Below, one piece after another: positions 34,716 through 44,164 of a DNA stretch of 64,000 nt. Both the position numbers and the translations under genes were made by a program. Positions within the stretch are counted from its first letter, which is position 1, and each line of letters starts with the position of its first letter. A model generated the notes under the pieces. It did not search any database, was not told the DNA's origin, and saw only the letters and a program-made list of their open reading frames with translations. Source of the stretch: Planctomycetaceae bacterium (GTDB lineage Bacteria; Planctomycetota; Planctomycetia; Pirellulales; Pirellulaceae); contig JAEUIQ010000075.1 of the NCBI GenBank assembly GCA_016794985.1, positions 1-64,000 on the forward strand, in the 5' to 3' direction.

Positions 34716-35345
34716 ATGAGTTCCCGTAGAATGGCAGAGTTTTGCTTCGTATTTGCGGTAGCACTGACAACTCTATTTGCGATGCTGTTTGGCGATCAGA
34801 ACGTTGCCACATGGTATTTGTTCGTTTTCAACGTTGGAATTTTAGTTGCAGTGCTTCTGGCGATCAGCACCCGAAAAATGCAACAGGTTTATTGGATTGG
34901 CTTCTGTGTTTCAGCCTTTGCGTACTTGAGCTATTTCAATACGGAGAGTACGGACCGCATGGAATCGCAGTACGATCGCCCTGAAGCAACGGCCAAATTT
35001 TTGACTTTCGTGTATCGGATGATCCACATTGACGACCCATCGTTCGCTGGGATTCTGTCTGATGAATTGACGACTGGTCATGGAGTAAGATTGGTCAGTT
35101 TCCGGAAAGTAGAGCAACAAGCTGATGGCCTCGTGAACAAGCCACAGAAGGAATCGGAGGTTGATTTCAAAGATTCGAATTCGCTTGTGGTCCGCAACGA
35201 ACAACGCGTGATTCATCACCAGTACCTCGGACCTTTAGCTGCCTTCTTTGGGATTGGACACTCGGGTTGGGCTTTGCTATTCGGATGGATTGGTGGTTAC
35301 GTTATCGTAGGATTGCATGCCCGAAATCGAGTCGAGCAAATTTGA
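34716..35345 (+). CDS. Small membrane protein, paralogue A
   Basis: 209 aa with two N-terminal hydrophobic helices (FCFVFAVALTTLFAMLFG and WYLFVFNVGILVAVLLAI), the motif TRKMQQVYWIGFCVSAFAYLSYF forming a third, a polar loop of about 90 residues, and a C-terminal helix HSGWALLFGWIGGYVIVGLHAR. The next gene has the same plan and shared motifs (QQVFWIGFSVSAVAYW and HCAWTLLFGWIGGHFALAVYK), so the two are tandem duplicates. The family is not recognised. It starts 76 bases after the DUF1501 stop and may share its transcript. Confidence 0.75.
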   Translation: MSSRRMAEFCFVFAVALTTLFAMLFGDQNVATWYLFVFNVGILVAVLLAISTRKMQQVYWIGFCVSAFAYLSYFNTESTDRMESQYDRPEATAKFLTFVYRMIHIDDPSFAGILSDELTTGHGVRLVSFRKVEQQADGLVNKPQKESEVDFKDSNSLVVRNEQRVIHHQYLGPLAAFFGIGHSGWALLFGWIGGYVIVGLHARNRVEQI

Positions 35346-35394
35346 ACAATTTTGCTACGGGTGCAAGTACGGTTGGGTTGACAGGAGTTGTGCT

Positions 35395-36123
35395 ATGCGA
35401 ATTGGGATGTTGGAATTACTGGCAGTTTTGCTAGTGATTGGCTTTACCTGCATATCGATCGCAAGGCCGACCGTGTTCTGGGAATCTGTTTATGTTTCCA
35501 CAACACTCGTAGGTATCTTAGCGGCGATTTTGACGGCCATCGCGACACGCGGCCCGCAGCAAGTTTTTTGGATCGGATTCAGCGTCTCCGCAGTCGCCTA
35601 TTGGGGAGCGATGCAGCGATTGCCTGAGCACGCACTTGAACCGGGCGAGTACGTTTCCCCACCGAATCAGCTGTTGGTATGGGCGCATGGCGCTCTCTAT
35701 CCTGATTACAATCCGCCTTATGATTCTGGCGCCTTTGGTGGTGGAATGTTTTCGATTCCGTCTCGATCGACTGACTCGAGTTCCTCAAAGTCGGTTGCGG
35801 TTGAATCGTTTAGGAAAACGCAAGACACGCGGAATTCGAGTACTGGTCTTCCCGATTCTGATGCGAATGCTCCCGAAAAGATGGAAGACCCATTTGCATT
35901 AGGGAACCCATTCGGAGACCTGGAGGATACTGGCGAACTCGCGGATGATTTCGGAACTACCCGAGATGTCGATGACGATGAAGAAAAACCTCTTTCTGAT
36001 CGTAGCAAATACAAATGGGGTGATCGGCGACGGTTTTACCTCATAGGCCATTGTGCGTGGACCTTGTTGTTTGGGTGGATCGGTGGCCACTTCGCCCTTG
36101 CCGTCTATAAGCGGTCGAGCTAA
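35395..36123 (+). CDS. Small membrane protein, paralogue B
   Basis: 242 aa from the ATG at 35395, chosen because GGAG lies upstream; the frame is open to 35317, inside the preceding gene. It has the same layout as paralogue A, with TRGPQQVFWIGFSVSAVAYW and the C-terminal RRFYLIGHCAWTLLFGWIGGHFALAVYKR, but the intervening loop is longer and Ser/Asp-rich (SIPSRSTDSSSSKS, DVDDDEEKPLSD). There are three N-terminal helices plus one C-terminal. The function is unknown. It ends 21 bases before the P450 gene, so a link in expression is plausible. Confidence 0.75.
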   Translation: MRIGMLELLAVLLVIGFTCISIARPTVFWESVYVSTTLVGILAAILTAIATRGPQQVFWIGFSVSAVAYWGAMQRLPEHALEPGEYVSPPNQLLVWAHGALYPDYNPPYDSGAFGGGMFSIPSRSTDSSSSKSVAVESFRKTQDTRNSSTGLPDSDANAPEKMEDPFALGNPFGDLEDTGELADDFGTTRDVDDDEEKPLSDRSKYKWGDRRRFYLIGHCAWTLLFGWIGGHFALAVYKRSS

Positions 36124-36144
36124 AACGTAGGCTAGGAAGTCTCT

Positions 36145-37491
36145 ATGAATCAAGTAATTCGAACTAAAGACGCAGGAACACGTCTTCCCAAGGGACCTCG
36201 AGGTACTTGGGGGACGACGATCAAGCTAATCCGTGATCCACGCGCCGCTTTAGAAGGCTGGGCCAAGGAATTTGGCGATCCGTTCTTCTTTCGTCCGTTG
36301 AACGGACCCGTCGTCGTGACGGGTCGCGAGGACCTGCTTCGCACCATTCATAGCCAGGACCCAGCGATTTACGAACCCTTTGCCATGCAAACCACGGTGC
36401 CATTGTTGGGGTCGGGTTCCATGTTGGTTCTGCACGGTGAACGTCACAAACGCGAACGCCGCATGATGTCGCCCATGTTTCAAGGCGAACGGATGAAGCT
36501 GTACGGCGGGCTGATGCAAGAGATCGCGATCGAATCTATTGAACAGCATCGACAACAAAACCCCGCTCAGGTTTCGACAGCGGACTTGATGCAGGACATC
36601 TCGCTAAGAGTGATCATTCGAACCATCTTTGGCGGTGATAATCCACAACTGGCGGAAAAAATGTTTGTCGCCAGCAAGGTCTTAGCGAACCGCGCTAGTC
36701 CCTTGCTGTTCTTCACATCACGAACGCATGTTCGCTTCCTAGGCTTGACCCCTTGGGATCGGTGGCTGAAAGCTCGTCGCGAATTGTGTGATCTGTTAGA
36801 TATTGCCATCGACGCACGGCTAAAAGAATCGGAGCCGCGCGGCGATATTCTTTCGCTGCTGTGCCGAGCGACTTACGAGGACGGCCAACCAATGACTCGG
36901 GACGATATTTATGCCGAGCTGTTGACTTTTTTGTTCGCCGGGCATGAAACGACGGCTCTCTCATTGACTTGGGCGATTTATCATATTTTTCGGGCGCCTC
37001 TGATTTGTGAAAAACTTCGTAACGAATTAGATGCTTTGCCTAACGAAGCTCCGGTCGGGATGGCCGAGGCCAGTTATCTCAAAGCGACGATCCAGGAAAC
37101 GCTACGGGTCAATCCGATCGTTACCGAGACGTTGAGAAAACTGCGAGAACCCTTGGAATTGGGTGAGTACCAATTGCCGGCCGGAATGGGGTTGGCATTG
37201 GCTACGGTCCTCGCTCATTACAATCCGCAGACTTATCCCGAACCGGACTTGTTTCGACCCGAACGATTTATCGAGCAGACGTTTTCGCCGTTCCAGTACA
37301 TGCCGTTTGGTGGAGGGCATCGACGCTGTATTGGCGCCGCGTTTGCCACTTATGAAATGGCGATGGTGTTGGGCGTCTTCTTGCGTCGCTACGATTTTCA
37401 ATTACTCGACACGCGTCCGGTGGTTCCCAAACGCCGCAGCGTTACCATGGGGCCATCCAGCTCGGTACCGGTAAAGATCGTCAAGCGGTGA
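36145..37491 (+). CDS. Cytochrome P450
   Basis: 448 aa soluble-type P450. The I-helix oxygen-activation motif is FAGHETTALSLTW, the K-helix ExxR is ETLR, the meander has FRPERF, and the heme-ligand loop FGGGHRRCIGAAFA holds the thiolate Cys. The N-terminus has the proline-rich hinge LPKGPRGTWG but no membrane anchor, so it is cytosolic. The substrate is unknown; the sequence resembles the broad CYP102/CYP110-like bacterial group that hydroxylates fatty acids or terpenoids. No ferredoxin or reductase gene is next to it. ATG at 36145. Confidence 0.95.
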   Translation: MNQVIRTKDAGTRLPKGPRGTWGTTIKLIRDPRAALEGWAKEFGDPFFFRPLNGPVVVTGREDLLRTIHSQDPAIYEPFAMQTTVPLLGSGSMLVLHGERHKRERRMMSPMFQGERMKLYGGLMQEIAIESIEQHRQQNPAQVSTADLMQDISLRVIIRTIFGGDNPQLAEKMFVASKVLANRASPLLFFTSRTHVRFLGLTPWDRWLKARRELCDLLDIAIDARLKESEPRGDILSLLCRATYEDGQPMTRDDIYAELLTFLFAGHETTALSLTWAIYHIFRAPLICEKLRNELDALPNEAPVGMAEASYLKATIQETLRVNPIVTETLRKLREPLELGEYQLPAGMGLALATVLAHYNPQTYPEPDLFRPERFIEQTFSPFQYMPFGGGHRRCIGAAFATYEMAMVLGVFLRRYDFQLLDTRPVVPKRRSVTMGPSSSVPVKIVKR

Positions 37492-37645
37492 GCGATCTCC
37501 ACAGGTGTTTGAAGAGGCCAAAAACGACCAAGTACGCATTGCCCCAGGCTTCATCACGCAAGAACTGAGTTGGTGATCCTGGAGAACCAACAAACGGACG
37601 CAAGACCCAACCCATCTGTATTCCAACAAAGGCGTAAATGATTGG

Positions 37646-40342
37646 CTACTTCGGTATCAATCCGCTCGCGGGGTTGATACTGATCTTCGCGCGGGCGGAA
37701 TCGGCTAGCCATTGCTTCCACTTTTCGATGGCCACTCGATTCGTATCGCTACTCGCACTGGGATCATAACCAAACGTTTCTTTGGTCAAGACTTGCAGGG
37801 TGTGGAGAGCCAGGACTCGGCGGGCGACCTGAGCATGTTCCAGGTCTCCGATCAATTCATTCAGTTGGCTCATTTTGACCGTCGGTGGATCCAGACCGAC
37901 AAAGCGGGTTTCGACGGCTGAGGTCAGGCCCACTCGACTGGCGGCGGTCGTCAATTGGCTACTAGCGGCGGGATCACTTTGCAGGCAAGACGCGATGGCT
38001 TGGATATGGACATCCCAATAATTCTTGAATTGAGGATCATTGAGTACCGCAAACGCGGGGTCCAGTTGGCCCAGACCGTAGGACCACAATGCTGCCAATG
38101 ATCTCTGATCCAAAGTGATTTGTTGAGAATGCATGTGAGTCCCGTTCGCGATGCTAAACAACTCGTCCATCCCTTCATTGCTTTGGACCAACTCGCTCAA
38201 GGCCGTGACGTCTGGATTCATTTGCGAGTCCTTCATTTCTTGGATTGTCGCCAAGATGGCTGGAGAGGCACTCTTCTCGTGTCGCTCGAATTGCCCGTCG
38301 GGGCGGACCACGAACCACTTGTTTTCATACAAGACTTCTTCTCGTCCTTGATGTTCGATCATGAATCGGCCGGTAATTCCTAAGCAACCGAGGTAGTAAC
38401 GAGGCGCTGTGCTGGTTGCTGTGAATCCAAGGGGTAAAAACGGTCGAATCTCAAACACAAGTTCGGCTTCAGGCGTCAACGCCGTAATAAACACTTTGCC
38501 CTTCGGCGTCTGGATTTCCAGGGACTCGTCCTGACTGGTCGATTGCATCAACAAGAAACAGCGTTGCACGGAAAGGAGGGGCAAGCCTTCTTTCTCTTGC
38601 AGTTGATAACGAGAAACGCCCGCAAATGTAAAGTTCCAGGCTTTGCCGCGCGGACTCCGCATTTTCAATTGACTTCGGCCTCCTGGAAGTACCAAAATCC
38701 AATCATCGGGTGTTTGGCCCGCCCCGGCTTCCATGACCACCGTTCCAATTTGTTGCCCCCACTCTTCCGGTCCGACCGTCGTGCCGGTTTCCGCTGGAGT
38801 CGGTGCCAATGGTGTTGTCAGCGGTGTTGTCAGCGGTGTTGTCAGCGGTGTTGACGTTTCAGGAGTCACTCCAGCGGGTACAAGTGGATTACTCTGAATT
38901 GTTGCGCCGGAACCAGAAGACGGCAGGGAGTCAGCAATCGCGGGTAGGTTTGTCTGCGGGTCCTCGTCCACAGGTGGCAATTCCGAAATCGATGGCTTGG
39001 GTTTTGTTGCCTCCACACTCGGTGTGTTGTTGACCAACGGCAGTCCTACGATGTTTTCGTTTGCTGGCGTTGCTGGTGGTAATGAATGGTTCGAAGGCAG
39101 ACCGGGGCCTGCGTCCGGGATGTCGATAACATTCGATGGGTTCCCTGTCGTTTCGGTCGGCGTCGCTGTCGGCGTTGGTGTTTGTGTCGTTGTTTCCGTC
39201 GGAGGATTGATCGTCTCGGGCGTTGCTAAGTCGGGAATCATGTCGGTCGCGATACTCGAATTCGACAACGGGGATTCCAAAACGGGAGTGGGAAGCGTTG
39301 GGATTTCCGCAGCAGGTGATGATGGCAACTCTATGTTTGAGTTAGCGGCGGGTGGCAATGGCAAGCTCGAATTCCCCAACATCAGCGGTGGTTGACTTGA
39401 GCCACTCGAAAGGTGTATCGGAGGTAGAGTTGCGGAAGGGGCAGGAAGGTTCGCCAACGCGGTGCTGTCCCGAGACTCGGAGAGCGAAGGCAATGGAATT
39501 GAAGTCGATGGTTGCGGCGCTGGTAAATCTTTGGTTTTGTCTTCCGCGGGAGGATTCATCGCAAAACCCGCGATCTCGCTATGAGGTTGTTGGGTCCACC
39601 ACAGAACACCAAAACCAACCAGGACCAATAGTGCCAAGATCCAACTTCCTTGTCCCGATTCCTCCGTTGAAGTATTGTTGACGGCACTGGTCGCAATCTT
39701 GGACTTGGGTGTAATGTTGGACGCTTCTTGGTCACCAATGGACTTGGAAGCGGGTGCGATGGCTTTCTCGATCACAGTAGGCAGCGAATTCTTCGCGGTG
39801 TTGGAGCTCGCAGCGGCCGGCGAAGGAACGATGGATGGAGGGACTTGTTGCAGGTCGAATTCACGAACCTGCAGTAGCTGTGCGGCTGCTTGAATCGCTT
39901 CCCGTCCCACCGCACGATCCGTTTGGATTTCGTCATCGGCTGCCGACGTTTCGGACCATGAACCCGCAAACTGATAAATCCGCTGCCGAAGTTCGTCACC
40001 GATGTATGTCGGTTGATCGATCCAATCGGTGAGAATCTGATGCAGTGCGGCAATCTCGCTGAGAGCCGCATCGTTTTTCAAACAGCTCTGTTCGTACTTT
40101 TTTGTGACGTCGAACTCCGAGGTGCCATCCAGATATTCGGCAACTTGGTTCGCCTGCAACCATCCCGCTGTCTCGACGGCGGGACTTGCCATTCGCGGTT
40201 GTGCCATCAAGGTCCGAATTCGCTGGACGAGTTCTTGGGCTGCTGCGTTCTGCTCCAGAGCACGCTGGATGGGTTCTCGTTCGTCCGCAGGCAATGGAGC
40301 ATTATCGAGGTAAGCCAAAAGGGTTCGCAGCGTGAAGCTCAT
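37646..40342 (-). CDS. Anti-sigma-factor-like single-pass membrane protein with Ser/Thr/Pro linker
   Basis: 898 aa. The N-terminal about 130 residues (LLAYLDNAPLPADEREPIQRALEQN, VAEYLDGT...YEQSCLKNDAALSEIAALH) resemble the zinc-finger-less anti-sigma/'EYLD' helical domains frequent in planctomycetes, where the sequence includes a lone Cys. One membrane helix (WILALLVLVGFGVLWW, near residue 240) follows. A Ser/Thr/Pro/Asn-rich periplasmic linker of some 300 residues comes next, with LTTP tetrapeptide repeats. A folded C-terminal domain (about 560-898) begins GTVVMEAGAGQTPDDWILVLPGGRSQLKMRSPRG. No sigma factor gene is adjacent. It could sense envelope state; this is inference. Confidence 0.7.
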   Translation of the reverse strand: MSFTLRTLLAYLDNAPLPADEREPIQRALEQNAAAQELVQRIRTLMAQPRMASPAVETAGWLQANQVAEYLDGTSEFDVTKKYEQSCLKNDAALSEIAALHQILTDWIDQPTYIGDELRQRIYQFAGSWSETSAADDEIQTDRAVGREAIQAAAQLLQVREFDLQQVPPSIVPSPAAASSNTAKNSLPTVIEKAIAPASKSIGDQEASNITPKSKIATSAVNNTSTEESGQGSWILALLVLVGFGVLWWTQQPHSEIAGFAMNPPAEDKTKDLPAPQPSTSIPLPSLSESRDSTALANLPAPSATLPPIHLSSGSSQPPLMLGNSSLPLPPAANSNIELPSSPAAEIPTLPTPVLESPLSNSSIATDMIPDLATPETINPPTETTTQTPTPTATPTETTGNPSNVIDIPDAGPGLPSNHSLPPATPANENIVGLPLVNNTPSVEATKPKPSISELPPVDEDPQTNLPAIADSLPSSGSGATIQSNPLVPAGVTPETSTPLTTPLTTPLTTPLAPTPAETGTTVGPEEWGQQIGTVVMEAGAGQTPDDWILVLPGGRSQLKMRSPRGKAWNFTFAGVSRYQLQEKEGLPLLSVQRCFLLMQSTSQDESLEIQTPKGKVFITALTPEAELVFEIRPFLPLGFTATSTAPRYYLGCLGITGRFMIEHQGREEVLYENKWFVVRPDGQFERHEKSASPAILATIQEMKDSQMNPDVTALSELVQSNEGMDELFSIANGTHMHSQQITLDQRSLAALWSYGLGQLDPAFAVLNDPQFKNYWDVHIQAIASCLQSDPAASSQLTTAASRVGLTSAVETRFVGLDPPTVKMSQLNELIGDLEHAQVARRVLALHTLQVLTKETFGYDPSASSDTNRVAIEKWKQWLADSARAKISINPASGLIPK
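38811..38854. repeat. 12-bp minisatellite inside the linker (LTTP repeats)
   Basis: Three and a half copies of ggtgttgtcagc on the plus strand encode the repeated Pro-Leu-Thr-Thr of the linker on the minus strand. The 12-bp period keeps the reading frame, so copy-number change would only alter linker length. Confidence 0.85.
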
Positions 40343-40539
40343 GAGTCCATTCCCATATTCAGAAATCCATCGTTCGACACCCTGCCGAGTCCATTCTTGC
40401 CGGGCGTCGCTTCCAATGGATTAGTGAGCTCTGCGGCGTCGCTTCGTACATTCGAATTGGAAGTGAAGCGAAAAAAACAGAAATGATCGAACGAACATGC
40501 TAGCGGGTGTGGTTGGGCTGGCCATCTAACTCCCCCACG

Positions 40540-42060
40540 TCAATCTTCGAGTGGTCTAGTTTTCGTTTCGGGCGCCAGCCAGATCACAACCAACCCCACA
40601 AAGTAAACGGAGGCCATGGCGGTGCAAGCTTTGGGGTAACTGCCTCCGAAATTCTGCATGATCACGCTCGTTTGCAAGGCACCAATGGCGGCCAGAATCC
40701 GTCCAAAGTTAAAACTGAAGCCCTGTCCGGTGGCGCGAACTCGCGTCGGAAACAGCTCGGGCAAGTACAGTGGCAACCAACCATAAAACGCAGCGGTCAC
40801 GCCACCCATGGCGCCAACGGCCAACAAGAACCAAGCATTGAACACTCGATCTGGCTGATAAAAGAACCACACCGTGGCGAAGGAGCCTAAACATAAGACA
40901 ACGTAAGCCCAACGTCTCCCCGCCCAGGCACCGAGTGCGGCGCCGGCAAACCCACCGGCGACGGCTCCGAGAGCAGATACGAGTTGCGTGTAAGCTCTAG
41001 CGTTTGGTTGGCTCTCGGCCAATTGATCGGCCCACATGGTTGCCCATTGCACTGAGGCCCAAGTCCCCAGCAGTGGAATACCGCTGATCAAAGCGCCAAT
41101 CAGCATTCGCCGCATGATCAGGTTGGGTGCCGTATGCGAAGTGGGGTGCCAAGTCTCGGCCGACCGCAACATGTATTGAAAGACCGGATACATATAGCCT
41201 ATCGCTACCAGGATCAGGCCGACGCCGGTTCCAATCAATCGCCACTCGATCGCTACCGGATAACTCCACAGGCCAATGATCCCGAAGCAACACAGCACAC
41301 CAAAAAGTACCCCGAGCAGGTCCTGTGTACGCCACCCGGTCGTGTTACCGGACTTGTGTTCATGCTCCCAACGCTGTGATTCAGGAACAAACAATCGTAC
41401 GAACAGAGTTAAGAATGCCGGTAGAACGCCGCACAGCATGAGGGCGCGCCATTGGACCCATTCGTTTGACAAACCCCAATTCTGCATGGTTTGTCGCATC
41501 GCTTCTAACGATAAACTGAGTGTGGCCACCAAGGCATAGCCCAGGTTGGCAGCGGCACCGATCAAACCCGCCAACAACGCCCGCGAACGTCCACCCCATA
41601 CTTCCATCACCAATGCGACACCCAGTGACCACTCGCCACCCATCCCCAATGCAGCCACAAAACGGACCACCACAATCTGCCAAGGGGCCATGACAAACGC
41701 CCCCAGTCCACTGAACAAGGCGTAAGTCAAGATGCTCAGCGACATCGCGCGCACGCGACCGATGCGATCACCCAACCAACCAAACAAAACGCCACCCGCC
41801 GCGGCCCCAACCAAGAAACCGGCGATGGTAATCGAATTCCAGAGCCCGACCAATTGTTCGGCTGCTTCTGCGTCTAGTCCATTCGTGGCGTTCGCCAACA
41901 AATCCCGTAACGCAGGCCGCGCCACCACCGGGAAAAGTCCCATTTCGAAACCATCAAACAACCAACCCAACAGAGCGGCGATCAACGCCAGTGATTTTCC
42001 CCAACTCGAAACCGAATCACAGGTGTCATCCACGTTTTTTTCGGAGGTTGCATTTGACAC
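40540..42060 (-). CDS. Major facilitator superfamily transporter (metabolite:H+ symporter type)
   Basis: 506 aa with about 12 helices. The first helix pair reads LALIAALLGWLFDGFEMGLFPVVARPALRDLL, containing the DGFE(M/D) motif of the AAHS/metabolite symporter group. The MFS signature loop is FGWLGDRIGRVRAMSLSIL, and a second one, PELFPTRVRATGQGFSFNFGRILAAIG, follows in the second half. Central and terminal loops are cytoplasmic. The substrate may be an organic acid or sugar; it cannot be assigned. The start is a GTG at 42060 with AAGGTG upstream. It follows the MutS-like gene by 56 bases in the same direction. Confidence 0.9.
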   Translation of the reverse strand: MSNATSEKNVDDTCDSVSSWGKSLALIAALLGWLFDGFEMGLFPVVARPALRDLLANATNGLDAEAAEQLVGLWNSITIAGFLVGAAAGGVLFGWLGDRIGRVRAMSLSILTYALFSGLGAFVMAPWQIVVVRFVAALGMGGEWSLGVALVMEVWGGRSRALLAGLIGAAANLGYALVATLSLSLEAMRQTMQNWGLSNEWVQWRALMLCGVLPAFLTLFVRLFVPESQRWEHEHKSGNTTGWRTQDLLGVLFGVLCCFGIIGLWSYPVAIEWRLIGTGVGLILVAIGYMYPVFQYMLRSAETWHPTSHTAPNLIMRRMLIGALISGIPLLGTWASVQWATMWADQLAESQPNARAYTQLVSALGAVAGGFAGAALGAWAGRRWAYVVLCLGSFATVWFFYQPDRVFNAWFLLAVGAMGGVTAAFYGWLPLYLPELFPTRVRATGQGFSFNFGRILAAIGALQTSVIMQNFGGSYPKACTAMASVYFVGLVVIWLAPETKTRPLED

Positions 42061-42116
42061 GTCGGCACCTTGCTTTCGGATTTCGAAACGATCAGCAGTT
42101 CGAATTCGCTTGAACT

Positions 42117-44051
42117 CTACTCCGTTGCGTCGAGACCCACCAGCGCCAACAACTTGAGCGCGTTGGTTGTGGGGGTAATCCCTGGGCGCAGCAGATAATC
42201 GAAGGTCATTGTCTGTTTGCCATCGACTTCCACAAAGGATTCCTTGAAGTGAACGATGTCCAGATTCCCTGCCAACTCCGGCACATCAGGCAGTTGCAAG
42301 TCGTGCGTCGAAATGGCACCGATCGCTTTTCGGGCCAACAATTGTTGGATCACCCGCGTGACGGCAATTTGTCTTTCCTGCGAGTTGGTTCCTTGCAGGA
42401 TTTCATCCAACAGATAAACGTATTGAATGCCGTGGCCCGAAGTGAATTCTCGCGATCGGTCGACAATCTGTTTCAAGCGTCGCAATTCGGACATGAAGAA
42501 GCTAACGCCGTCGGCTAAGGAATCTGCAACTCGCATGCTCGTGCCAATCTCGACCGCAGGCATACGAAAAGCGGCTGCGTCAACCGCAGCACCCATGCGG
42601 CCCAAGATCAAGTTCGCTCCGACGGCACGCAGATAAGTACTCTTCCCCGACATGTTCGAGCCGGTCACAACCAGCGACTTGTTCCAGGGACCCAACGCGA
42701 CCGGGTTTGCAACGGAACCATGTCCCAACAATGGATGCCCCACCTTGTCACCAAAGATTACAGGTTCACGATCGTTGGCCGGAGCCAACTGGGGAAAAAC
42801 CCAGTGGGGATGATCATATCGGCATTGCGCCAGTACCGCCAAGGCTTCCAATTCACCCAATGAATCAAACCAACCGAAAAGTTGCTGCCCCCACCGCAGA
42901 CGCCATTTCTCCAGGGCGGCCAAGATATGCAGGTCCCATAAACACGCGAACTGTAAAATCACATAGAAAATGAACGTGACGCCACTACGTAGATTACCCA
43001 ACATGCTCCACAACAACAGTTGACGCATGGCGGTTCGATGCGACGTTGGTTGACTCGCGTCGGTTGCCCGAACTGTCACACGCTTCTGGAGAGCCTCAAT
43101 CATCTCGGTACGAACCGGGATCGAAGCGATCATCTCTAGCAAATGATCGTATTGCCGCACATCTTCCGCGCGGGAGGAAACGTGGCGAAAGATTTCATGC
43201 ACGGGAGCCGCCGTTGCCACACTCACCAAAAAATTCACAATCACCAACACGGCGAGACTTGTACCTAGCCAAGACGGCGACAAAAGCCCCAAGACACCCG
43301 CCAGCAAAATGGCGAGCAATATTGCAGCAGACAAACGAGCCACCAGAATCATTTTCGTCAGCCATGGAGACAATGCTGGACCAGCTGCCCACGTCATGAT
43401 GGTCGCGGGACTGGAGACGGGACTCACGCTCCCCCAACAGCTCAACAAGAATTCGTGACGCCACGAATCGGCGTCCGCCAGCGCTTTAACACTGTCCTGT
43501 CGCTTCTGAATCTCCTCCAAGGATGTTGCCTGCAGCATCCACTGGTGCAACATCGCCTGCCCCGACGGCGTGCGAGCCAGGTTCAATAGTCGCCACAACG
43601 ACTTTTCGCCTTCCAAATCCAGGTCGGTGATCGTCACCCGATCCAATTTCGGGTGCGGGGAGTCGCCGGACCGAGCCTTGAGCCCGCGGACCGATTGCTT
43701 TTCATCCACCCAAGTCATCGGATTCGAGATGTTCGGCCAATCACGAGCAATGCGAGCCAATCCCTGCCGAAAGAACGCCAATTGCAGGGACACTCGGATT
43801 CGACGGTTGTCAAATACTCCATGGTAGATGACGAAGAATAGAAATACCAAACCGGTAATCGCAAAGAGTCCCCACCACATCTGAGGCGTATCGCGATATT
43901 GAAAAAACGCCGCAAAGAAACAAAATGCGGCCGCCAAAAACGTCAACCCGCGAGCCAAGCCACTCCAGCGGCAACGCTGGTCGAGGTAGGCTAGATCAAG
44001 TTCGTGACGGGATACATTTTCTCGATAAAACGCGGCAGGATCGGGAACCAA
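42117..44051 (-). CDS. MutS-like ATPase with membrane helices
   Basis: About 644 aa. The C-terminal half is a MutS domain V ATPase: Walker A TGSNMSGKSTYLRA (about residues 463-476), FMSELRRLKQIV, Walker B YLLDEILQGTNSQER (D549/E550) and the ISTHD switch. A reduced MutS core/lever domain precedes it. There is no mismatch-recognition domain I (no FxE motif). Two hydrophobic pairs are seen near the N-terminus (GLTFLAAAFCFFAAFF and WGLFAITGLVFLFFVIYHG), plus more in the middle (LVARLSAAILLAILLAGVL and LAVLVIVNFLVSVATAAP), so it appears membrane-bound. This variant class is annotated as a MutS-related protein in Planctomycetes and Bacteroidetes with no assigned function. I chose TTG 44051 because AGGAAG is six bases upstream; the frame opens at TTG 44153. 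Confidence 0.8.
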   Translation of the reverse strand: MVPDPAAFYRENVSRHELDLAYLDQRCRWSGLARGLTFLAAAFCFFAAFFQYRDTPQMWWGLFAITGLVFLFFVIYHGVFDNRRIRVSLQLAFFRQGLARIARDWPNISNPMTWVDEKQSVRGLKARSGDSPHPKLDRVTITDLDLEGEKSLWRLLNLARTPSGQAMLHQWMLQATSLEEIQKRQDSVKALADADSWRHEFLLSCWGSVSPVSSPATIMTWAAGPALSPWLTKMILVARLSAAILLAILLAGVLGLLSPSWLGTSLAVLVIVNFLVSVATAAPVHEIFRHVSSRAEDVRQYDHLLEMIASIPVRTEMIEALQKRVTVRATDASQPTSHRTAMRQLLLWSMLGNLRSGVTFIFYVILQFACLWDLHILAALEKWRLRWGQQLFGWFDSLGELEALAVLAQCRYDHPHWVFPQLAPANDREPVIFGDKVGHPLLGHGSVANPVALGPWNKSLVVTGSNMSGKSTYLRAVGANLILGRMGAAVDAAAFRMPAVEIGTSMRVADSLADGVSFFMSELRRLKQIVDRSREFTSGHGIQYVYLLDEILQGTNSQERQIAVTRVIQQLLARKAIGAISTHDLQLPDVPELAGNLDIVHFKESFVEVDGKQTMTFDYLLRPGITPTTNALKLLALVGLDATE

Positions 44052-44164
44052 AGTCTTCTTCCTATGGCGAGCGCAGGCCGCCCGAGGAAAACCGTTCCGC
44101 TCCGACCAATTCCTGACAAATTTCTCGCCGTTTCCTCGAAGTTTATACCCCAAAACACCCAGTT

